Source of the DNA: Pseudomonadota bacterium
GTDB taxonomy: Bacteria > Pseudomonadota > Gammaproteobacteria > Burkholderiales > Burkholderiaceae
DNA length: 13,032 nucleotides
Assembly: GCA_021783435.1 (NCBI GenBank)
Contig: JAJXUC010000111.1
Location: forward strand, 1 to 13,032
Direction: 5' to 3'
Numbering within the stretch: the stretch's first letter is position 1; every line of letters starts with the position of its first letter. The translations under genes and the position numbers were made by a program. Of the stretch, positions 6,520-13,032 are shown piece after piece. Under the pieces are notes generated by a model, which was given only the letters and a program-made list of their open reading frames with translations, was not told the DNA's origin and ran no database searches.

Positions 6520-7995
6520 TCAAGCCGCATCGCGCCGGGCGCGCAGAGCCGGGTAGAGCTGGCGGAAACGGTCGTAGCGCACGGCAAGGCCCGGCGCCAA
6601 GGCGGGGTCGGGTTCGACCACGCGCGCCTGCCGCCCGTCGTCCGCGAACACGGCGGCCGGGTCGCCCTGCGCCGCCAGCCAGCCCAGCCTCGCCGCACCA
6701 CGCGCAGCGGCCACGTCACCCCCTTCGCGCAACGCCAAAGGTTCTCCCAGCGCCGTAGCCAGGAGGGTAGCCCACAGCAGGCTGCGCCCGCCCCCTCCCA
6801 CCAGGCCCAGCGGGGAGGAATCCGGGGCGCGCTGGGCTTGCAGGCTTTGCCAGCCGTCGAGCAGGCCGAAACTCACGCCTTCGATCACGGCCCAGCCGAG
6901 GTCGGCCGGGCCGTGATCGTGGGTGAGCCCGACGAAGGCGCCTGTGGCATGGGGATCGTTGTGCGGCGTGCGTTCGCCCGAGAGATAGGGCAGGAAGAAC
7001 GGGGCGGCCTGGCGTTGGCGTGGGCTCAAACCGGCCGCCAGCGCCAGCAGCGCGGCCTCGTCGCGCTGACCGGTGAGCAGCACGGCCCAACGCAGCGCGC
7101 TGGCGGCGCTGAGCATGACCGCCATCTGGTGCCAGCGCTGCGGCAAGGCATGGCAGAAGGCATGCACGGCGCGGCGGGTCTCGGGCTGGAACTGCGCCGT
7201 GGCCAGAAAAATGACCCCCGAGGTGCCGAGGGACACGAATCCTTCGCCCGGGTGGATGGAGCCCATGCCGATGGCGCTGGCCGCGTTGTCGCCTGCGCCT
7301 GCGGCCACCACGGCGTCCGGGCGCAGCCCCCAGCGGCGGCACCAGGCTGCACGCACGGTGCCGGTGGGGGCGCTGCCTTCGAACAACGCCGGCATGTGAC
7401 CCAGCCCCAACGCGCACAAGGCCAGCGCCCGCGCAGACCAGCTCCGCGCAGACACGTCGAGCCACAGGGTGCCCGAGGCGTCGGAGCAATCGGTGGCGTG
7501 CAGGCCGGTGAGTTGCAGTCGCAAATAGTCTTTCGGCAACAGCACCTTGGCCACGCGGGCGAACACGGCGGGCTCGTGCTCGCGCACCCACAGCAGCTTG
7601 GGCGCGGTGAAGCCCGGCATGACGAGGTTTCCGGCGCGGGTCTCGAGCTCGGGGTCGGCCTGGCGCAGCGCCTCGCATTGCGCTGCACTGCGGTTGTCAT
7701 TCCAGAGGATGGCCGGCCGCAGCACGGCGTCGTGTTCGTCCAGCAGCACGGCGCCGTGCATCTGCCCCGACAAGCCGATGCCGCGCACCTCGCGCAGCGC
7801 GACGGCGTTGTTCGCGGCCAGCGCGTCGAGCGCCCGCTGCAGCGCAGTCCACCAGTCCTGCGGCGCCTGCTCGGACCACCCGGGCTGCGGACGCGAGACC
7901 GTGAGCGGCACGTGCTCGCTGGCGCGCAGTGCGCCGTCGGCGTCGAGCAGGATGACTTTCAACTCGGACGTGCCGAGGTCGATGCCGAGGTACAC
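6520..7995 (-). CDS. xylB: Xylulokinase
   Basis: FGGY-family kinase that phosphorylates D-xylulose to D-xylulose 5-phosphate for the pentose phosphate pathway; 491 residues against about 484 for E. coli XylB, which it resembles from end to end. Landmarks are GIDLGTSELKVIL (4-16), GQMHGA (77-82), PAILWNDNR (94-102), GNLVMPGFTAPKLLWV (122-137), the catalytic aspartate in GAGDNAAS (D236), SLGTSG (255-260), FLPYLSGERTPHN (334-346) and GGGGRS (400-405). It starts with GTG (7995-7993), with GAAAGG 8 nt upstream; no better ATG fits the conserved N-terminus. The gene lies 32 nt after the AraC-type regulator gene and 42 nt before the fructokinase gene. With the D-arabinitol-type dehydrogenase of the operon it completes the route from D-arabinitol to xylulose 5-phosphate. 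It corresponds to mtlY in Pseudomonas fluorescens. Confidence 0.95.
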   Translation of the reverse strand: MYLGIDLGTSELKVILLDADGALRASEHVPLTVSRPQPGWSEQAPQDWWTALQRALDALAANNAVALREVRGIGLSGQMHGAVLLDEHDAVLRPAILWNDNRSAAQCEALRQADPELETRAGNLVMPGFTAPKLLWVREHEPAVFARVAKVLLPKDYLRLQLTGLHATDCSDASGTLWLDVSARSWSARALALCALGLGHMPALFEGSAPTGTVRAAWCRRWGLRPDAVVAAGAGDNAASAIGMGSIHPGEGFVSLGTSGVIFLATAQFQPETRRAVHAFCHALPQRWHQMAVMLSAASALRWAVLLTGQRDEAALLALAAGLSPRQRQAAPFFLPYLSGERTPHNDPHATGAFVGLTHDHGPADLGWAVIEGVSFGLLDGWQSLQAQRAPDSSPLGLVGGGGRSLLWATLLATALGEPLALREGGDVAAARGAARLGWLAAQGDPAAVFADDGRQARVVEPDPALAPGLAVRYDRFRQLYPALRARRDAA

Positions 7996-8027
7996 GGGTG
8001 CAGCCTTTCAGTTGGGTTGTCCGGGCG

Positions 8028-8957
8028 TCAACGGGCGGCGGCCGCCAGACCGAATCGCGCCTCGGCCTGGCGGCGAAAGACACTGGGCGTCACGCCCTTG
8101 AGCTGCAGGAAGTGGCGGTTGAAATTGGCCACGTTGTTGAAGCCGACGTCGTAGCAGATGTTGGTGACATAGGCGTCGGTGTCCATGAGCAGCTGGCAGG
8201 CCTTGTTGATGCGCAGGCGGTTGACGAAATCCGTGAAGGTGTTGCCGGTGGCCTTGCGGAAGTAGCGCGAGAACTTGTGCTCGGACTGCCCCACGCGCGC
8301 AGCGATGTCGGCCAGGGAGAACTGCGTGCTCATGTTGTCGGTGATGAAGTTGATGATGGTGTTGATCTGCGCCATGGCGTCGGCATCATCGAAACTCTGC
8401 AACTGCACCGTCGACAGCAGGCGGTAGTCGGTGCAGCGTGTCAGATCGCACAGCAGATCGGCGAACTCCGCGAAGCGGCGCAAGCCGCGCGCGCTGCGGA
8501 TGCATTCGATGCGCTCGCGCACGCTCTCGCTCAAGCCGAAAAACTCGATGCCGTGGCGCGCGCGCTCCAGCAAGGGCGTCAGTTCGTCCAGTTCGGGCAG
8601 CAGCGCCGCGGCTTGACGCAAAGGCTCGTCGGCGAACTGGATGACCATGTCGCGCTGGGCCACACCCCCTTCGGGCACGTTGGTGGAGATCCAGTTGTGC
8701 GGCAGCCGGGGGCCCGTGAGGACCAGGTGGCCGGGCTCGAAATGGCCGATGTAGTCCCCCACGAACACCTTGCCGCTGGTCTGCACGATGAGGTGCAGTT
8801 CGTACTCCTCGTGGTAGTGCCAGCGCACCAGCGGATTGGGGAAGCCGTGGGACAGGCAGCGCAGGCTGCCGAAGCTGCCCTCGGGCTCGTAGCCGAGTTG
8901 CGGGTCGCGCACGAAATCGTGTTCGAGCTCGGGGCTGCGAGCGGTTTTGGTGCTCAT
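8028..8957 (-). CDS. mtlR: AraC-family regulator with cupin sensor domain (MtlR-like)
   Basis: A 309-residue transcription factor, probably the polyol-responsive activator of this operon. The N-terminal cupin-like half carries WHYHEEYELHL (46-56) and a later PHNW (86-89), a possible ligand or metal pocket. The C-terminal AraC/XylS domain covers about residues 195-297, with a first helix-turn-helix at SLADIAARVGQSEHKFSRYF (214-233) and a second around VTNICYDVGFNNVANFNRHF (264-283). The ATG at 8957-8955 lacks a strong ribosome binding site. It lies between the dehydrogenase region and xylB, 27 nt after the remnant SDR stop codon, so it appears to be co-transcribed with its target genes; in Pseudomonas fluorescens mtlR is outside the structural operon. 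A private promoter inside the remnant region was not found. Similarity to MtlR is judged from domain layout and context. Confidence 0.9.
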   Translation of the reverse strand: MSTKTARSPELEHDFVRDPQLGYEPEGSFGSLRCLSHGFPNPLVRWHYHEEYELHLIVQTSGKVFVGDYIGHFEPGHLVLTGPRLPHNWISTNVPEGGVAQRDMVIQFADEPLRQAAALLPELDELTPLLERARHGIEFFGLSESVRERIECIRSARGLRRFAEFADLLCDLTRCTDYRLLSTVQLQSFDDADAMAQINTIINFITDNMSTQFSLADIAARVGQSEHKFSRYFRKATGNTFTDFVNRLRINKACQLLMDTDAYVTNICYDVGFNNVANFNRHFLQLKGVTPSVFRRQAEARFGLAAAAR

Positions 8958-8984
8958 GGTGCGTTCAACGAAGGCCGACGAGAT

Positions 8985-9229
8985 TCAGATCAGGGCATTG
9001 CCGCCATCGACGTTCAATGCCTGCGCAGTACTGTATCCAGCTTCGCCGCCGGTGAGAAGCACTGCGGCGCCGCACGGGTCGCCGTGGCTGCCCATGCGTC
9101 CTGCGGCATCGCCTCGCGACGACGCCCTTCTTGGGACGCCCTGTCGAGCCCGCGGCCGCGGGCTCCGTCGGCGACCGCCTGCGCCGAGAGGCAGGACGGG
9201 CTGGCCGTGCCGTGCAAACGCCGGCTCAT
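8985..9229 (-). pseudogene. Remnant of a short-chain dehydrogenase (sorbitol-dehydrogenase-like)
   Basis: The last ~35 codons read GRMGSHGDPCGAAVLLTGGE and continue with AGYSTAQALNVDGGNALI before TGA at 8987-8985. AQ(A/T)xNVDGGN at the very end is the classic C-terminus of SDR polyol dehydrogenases such as sorbitol dehydrogenase SmoS. At the other side an ATG at 9229-9227 overlaps the dehydrogenase stop as ATGA and opens MSRRLHGTA, like an SDR N-terminus. In the tail frame, GQPVLPLGAGG (about 9202-9170) resembles a decayed TGxxxGxG cofactor loop. Only about 80 codons remain of a usual ~255, and no YxxxK catalytic motif exists. About 175 codons are missing and head and tail are in different frames. 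SDRs of this kind sit at the equivalent place in smo operons. The tail is convincing; the head is tentative. A short 83-residue frame (8985-9236) is still open and could be translated. Confidence 0.7.
9146..9165. repeat. Perfect 20-bp GC palindrome inside the SDR remnant
   Basis: GAGCCCGCGGCCGCGGGCTC is its own reverse complement and contains the 8-bp sequence GCGGCCGC. It lies roughly in the middle of the broken dehydrogenase remnant, between the head-like and tail-like parts, where a deletion junction would be expected. It could fold as a 8-9 bp hairpin but has no T-run, so terminator function is doubtful. Confidence 0.8.
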
Positions 9230-10618
9230 CGGCCATGCTCCGCCACGAAGCGCTCGACCCGCTGCACGGCCTCGCGCAGCGCCTGGGTCAAGCGCTGGTC
9301 GCCGGCCAGTTCGCCCCACAGCGTGCCATCCCCCGAAAATGCCGCCACCGGATCGGCGGCGGCGCAGATGGCATGGGCCATGCCCGGATCCATCGCCTGG
9401 TCCTGGTAGGCATAGGGCAGCTTGCCGCGATGCCAGCGCTGCAGAAAGGTGAGGAACAGGGCGGGAAGCATGGCCACGCTGCCGATGCTCTGCCCGCGCG
9501 CCAGGCGCTCGCGCACCGTGGGCGCGATGAAGCCGGGAATCTTGGCGAAGCCATCCATGGCCACACGCTGATTGGTGTCGCGCAGCGCGGGATTGCCGAA
9601 ACGATCGAGCACCACGTCGCGGTAGGCGCCGAGGTCGATGGGGCTGGGCTGCAAGACGGGAATGGCGTCGTCGGTGGCATAGTCGAACGCCAGGCGGCGG
9701 ATGGCCGGGTCGAGCGTGCCTTCGTGGATGTAGCTGTACCCCACCAGGGTGCCCGCCCAGGCGATGCAGCTGTGCGTGGCGTTGAGCAGGCGGATCTTGG
9801 CCTCTTCGTAGGGTTGCACCGAGGCCACCATCTCCACGCCCACGGTCTCGAATGCGGGTCGGCCATTGCAGAAATCGTCCTCGATGACCCACTGGATGAA
9901 ACGCTCGCCCATCACCGCGGCTGGGTCGTCCACGCCGGTGGCCTCCTTCACCCGTGCGCGAACCTCGGGCGCCGGACGCGGCGTGATGCGGTCGACCATG
10001 GCATTCGGGCTGGTGGTGTGCGCCCGCACCCAGTCGGCCAGCGCGGCGTCGCCGACGCGCTCGATGAACTGCAGCAATCCGGCGCGCGAGCGCTCGCCGT
10101 TGTGGCGCAGGTTGTCGCAATTGAGCAATGTGAGCGGGCCAGCATGCGCCGCGTGGCGCGCCCGCAGCAGCGCGGTGAGCGCGCCATAGAGGGTGTTGCC
10201 CGGCTGTCCCGACTTGGCGCGCTGCAGATCGGCCGCCAGATCGGGGAAAGCGCCGAAGTCCAAGCGGTTGTCGGCATCGAGGTAGTAGCCGGCCTCCGTG
10301 ACGGTGAAGGAGATGATGCGCGTGCCGGGATCGGCCGCAAGCTCGATGAGCCGCCGCAGCGAGGGCTCGTAAGGCACCACCTCGCGAATGGCCGTGATGC
10401 GCTGGTAATGGTGCTCGCCCGAGGGTGAGATGGTTTCCAGCGTGTAGGCGCCATGCTGGCGGTGCAGGGCCTCGATGGTCTCGGCCATGTCCGCGCGCAG
10501 GTTGCCGCCGGCGAGGGTCCAGCGGTGGTCTCCCGCATCGTGCAATGCCTGCATGTAGACCGCCTGGTGCGCGCGATGGAACGACCCCAACCCCAGATGC
10601 AGCATGCGCAGCGACGAT

Positions 10619-10629
<11 letters not shown>
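9226..10629 (-). CDS. dalD: D-arabinitol 4-dehydrogenase / mannitol 2-dehydrogenase family enzyme
   Basis: NAD-dependent polyol-specific long-chain dehydrogenase, 467 residues. GLGSFHRAHQAVY (13-25) is the cofactor-binding start, and LLNCDNLRHNGER (168-180), SPNAMVDRITPRP (207-219) and YEEAKIRLLNATH (274-286) hold the expected catalytic K278, N283 and H286. Details such as NATHSCIAWAGTLVG (283-297), TNQRVAMDGFAKIP (352-365) and AYQDQAMDP (407-415), and the length nearer 455 than 493, fit D-arabinitol 4-dehydrogenase (DalD) better than Pseudomonas mannitol dehydrogenase. The expected reaction is D-arabinitol to D-xylulose, feeding the operon's xylulokinase. Oxidation of mannitol to fructose is plausible and would explain the fructokinase. 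The ATG at 10629-10627 overlaps the end of the ATPase gene by 11 nt; the frame is open further upstream but homology begins here. The stop is overlapped by the ATG of the SDR remnant. Confidence 0.88.
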
Positions 10630-11644
<1,015 letters not shown>

Positions 11645-11658
11645 GGCTGCTCCTTGGT

Positions 11659-12480
11659 TTACTTGACCGCGCCGAAGGTCAGCCCGGCGACGAGTTGCTT
11701 CTGGCTGAACCACCCCAGCACGATGATCGGGGCGATCGCCAGGACCGAAGCCGCCGACAGCTTGGCCCAGAACAGCCCTTCGGGGCTGGAGTAGCTGGCG
11801 ATGAGGGTGGACAAGGTGCCCGCCTTGAACGAGGCCAGGTTGAGCGACCAGAACGACTCGTTCCAGCTCAGCACGATCGCCAGCAGCGCCGTGGAGGTGA
11901 TGCCGCCCACGCCCAGGGGCAGGATGACGTGGCGAAACTCCTTCCACACCGATGCGCCGTCCATGCGCGCGGCTTCGAGGATCTCGTTCGGGATGTCCTT
12001 GAAGTAGGTGTAGAGCAGCCACACCATGATGGGCAGGTTGGTCATGGTGAACACCGTCGTCAACCCGATCAGGCTGTCGAGCAGGCCGGTGAACTTGGCC
12101 ACCAGGTAGATGGGCACCAGCGCCCCCACGGCGGGCATCATCTTGGTCGAGAGCATCCACATCAGCATGTCGCGGGTGCGCCGGGTGCGGAAAAAGACCA
12201 TGGAATACGCCGCAGGAACCGCGATGAGCAAGCCCAGCAAGGTCGAACCCAGGCTGGTGACGAGCGAGTTGCGCGCGTAGCGCAGATAGTCGCTCTGCGC
12301 GTTGACCGTGGCGAAGTTTTGCAGCGTGGGCTTGAACAGCAGCAGCGGAGGCGTGGCGATGGCCTGCATCTCGGTCTTGAATGCCGTCATCACCAGCCAC
12401 AGCAAGGGAAACACGAGCACCAGCGTGGCCAGCCAGGCCACCACCGTGCGCAAGGCGAGCCAGTGCAGGGGCGTTTTCAT
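11659..12480 (-). CDS. mtlG: Polyol ABC transporter permease, MalG/MtlG-type
   Basis: Second inner-membrane permease of the polyol importer, 273 residues, normal for MalG-type subunits. About six membrane segments are visible, near residues 10-33, 72-97, 108-130, 138-160, 190-207 and 242-260. The cytoplasmic EAA loop is EILEAARMDGASVWKEFRHV (166-185), followed by ILPL, which contacts the ATPase. STKMMPA (111-117) is typical of mannitol/sorbitol-type MtlG and SmoG permeases. The ATG at 12480-12478 has AAGGAG 7 nt upstream. It lies 12 nt downstream of the first permease gene and 14 nt upstream of the ATPase gene, within the same leftward operon. Confidence 0.93.
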   Translation of the reverse strand: MKTPLHWLALRTVVAWLATLVLVFPLLWLVMTAFKTEMQAIATPPLLLFKPTLQNFATVNAQSDYLRYARNSLVTSLGSTLLGLLIAVPAAYSMVFFRTRRTRDMLMWMLSTKMMPAVGALVPIYLVAKFTGLLDSLIGLTTVFTMTNLPIMVWLLYTYFKDIPNEILEAARMDGASVWKEFRHVILPLGVGGITSTALLAIVLSWNESFWSLNLASFKAGTLSTLIASYSSPEGLFWAKLSAASVLAIAPIIVLGWFSQKQLVAGLTFGAVK

Positions 12481-12492
12481 GGGCGTGCTCCT

Positions 12493-13032
12493 TCAGTCCA
12501 GGTTGCGGCCGACCACGCGCAACAGGAAGATGGCTGCAATATTGGCCAGCACCACCGCGAACAAGGCGCCAGCCGAGGCCACTCCGATATCGAAATTCAT
12601 CAGCGCATCCTTGAAGATGAGAAAGGCCACGTTGGTGCTGGCATTGCCCGGCCCGCCGCTGGTGGTGGTGAAGATCTCCGCGAACACGCCGATGAGGTAG
12701 ATCATCTCGATCATCGTGACGACCGCCATCGAACGCGCCATGTGCGGCAGGGTGAGGAACCAGAAGCGCTGCGGCGCGGTGGCCCCATCCATGCGCGCCG
12801 CCTCCATCTGCTCCTGGTCGAGCGACTGCAGCGCGGTGATGAAAATGAGGCAGGCGAACGGCAGCCACTCCCAGGCCACGATCACGATCACCGACAACAA
12901 CGGATACGTGGTGAGCCAGTCCACCGGCTGCGCGCCGAAAGCCTGGCTGATCTGCGCCAGCACGCCGTAGATGGGGTTCATCATCATGAACTTCCACATC
13001 AGCGCCGCTGCCGTGGGCATGACGAAAAACGG
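12493..13032 (-). CDS. mtlF: Polyol ABC transporter permease, MalF/MtlF-type (5' end beyond window)
   Basis: C-terminal 179 residues of the first inner-membrane permease; the frame enters at the window edge as PFFVMPTAAALMWKFMMMNP, the middle of the family sequence. An internal ATG at 13020 is not the start. Membrane segments are near visible residues 45-67, 103-122 and 150-172. The EAA loop is SLDQEQMEAARMDGATAPQR (70-89). FTTTSGGPGNASTNVAFLIF (121-140) is a strong signature of MtlF/SmoF-type polyol permeases. The binding-protein gene (mtlE/smoE type) and the operon promoter are expected to the right of the window. It ends 12 nt before the next permease gene. Confidence 0.93.
   Translation of the reverse strand, partial: PFFVMPTAAALMWKFMMMNPIYGVLAQISQAFGAQPVDWLTTYPLLSVIVIVAWEWLPFACLIFITALQSLDQEQMEAARMDGATAPQRFWFLTLPHMARSMAVVTMIEMIYLIGVFAEIFTTTSGGPGNASTNVAFLIFKDALMNFDIGVASAGALFAVVLANIAAIFLLRVVGRNLD

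Noticed and set aside
5629..8154. 841-residue open frame on the plus strand
   Set aside because: It is the reverse shadow of the kinase, xylulokinase and regulator genes. It is open only because of high GC and has no domain-like sequence.
9146..9165. Palindrome as an engineered restriction-site linker
   Set aside because: It contains GCGGCCGC, but the flanks are ordinary host-like sequence and nothing else suggests construction; such 8-mers arise easily at this GC content.
8947..10428. 493-residue open frame on the plus strand
   Set aside because: Antisense to the dehydrogenase gene, whose catalytic motifs are unmistakable; low-complexity His/Gly/Arg-rich translation.
11645..12997. Upstream extension of the ATPase frame making a 792-residue protein
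   Set aside because: It overlaps two clear permease genes in another frame, and a good ribosome binding site precedes the internal ATG at 11644.

Overview
The window is GC-rich, densely packed bacterial chromosome with reading frames that overlap or nearly touch. Protein types (Gts-like glucose SBP, Mtl/Smo-type polyol importer, E. coli-like XylB) and base composition suggest a betaproteobacterium, probably Burkholderiales. That placement is inference; no RNA gene or housekeeping marker is present to confirm it. All genes concern uptake and first-step catabolism of sugars and sugar alcohols.

Left block (1-4565). A glucose/mannose-type ABC importer is read leftward: a periplasmic binding protein (677-1930), then a permease that runs off the left edge (1-586). 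A strong intercistronic hairpin (600-632) lies between them. Divergently, a LacI-family repressor gene (2324-3328) overlaps by 14 nt a gene for a YbiU/DUF1479 protein (3315-4565), a predicted Fe(II)-dependent oxygenase-fold enzyme of unknown reaction. The 393-bp divergent spacer holds a clear promoter for the repressor with a perfect 16-bp LacI-type palindrome between its -35 and -10 boxes. A degenerate second copy sits just upstream of the binding-protein ribosome binding site, so the repressor probably controls itself, the oxygenase and the importer.

Right block (13032-4550, all leftward). This is one long polyol operon: permease (cut by the right edge), second permease, ATPase, D-arabinitol/mannitol-type long-chain dehydrogenase, a wrecked short-chain dehydrogenase remnant, an AraC-type regulator, xylulokinase, a PfkB fructokinase and an aldose 1-epimerase. 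Intergenic gaps are 12-42 nt or stop/start overlaps, apart from the remnant. The order matches the mtl operon of Pseudomonas fluorescens and the smo operon of Rhodobacter, with three differences: the dehydrogenase looks like D-arabinitol 4-dehydrogenase, the regulator gene is inside the operon, and the sorbitol-dehydrogenase-type SDR has been largely deleted.

How it fits together. Polyols enter through the ABC importer. The dehydrogenase oxidises D-arabinitol to D-xylulose, and probably mannitol to fructose. XylB and the fructokinase then make xylulose 5-phosphate and fructose 6-phosphate. The mutarotase does not serve a ketose pathway and fits better with the neighbouring glucose-type importer. 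The two blocks converge and overlap by 16 bp at 4550-4565 with no visible terminator. The least understood part is the LacI-DUF1479 pair coupled to a sugar importer.
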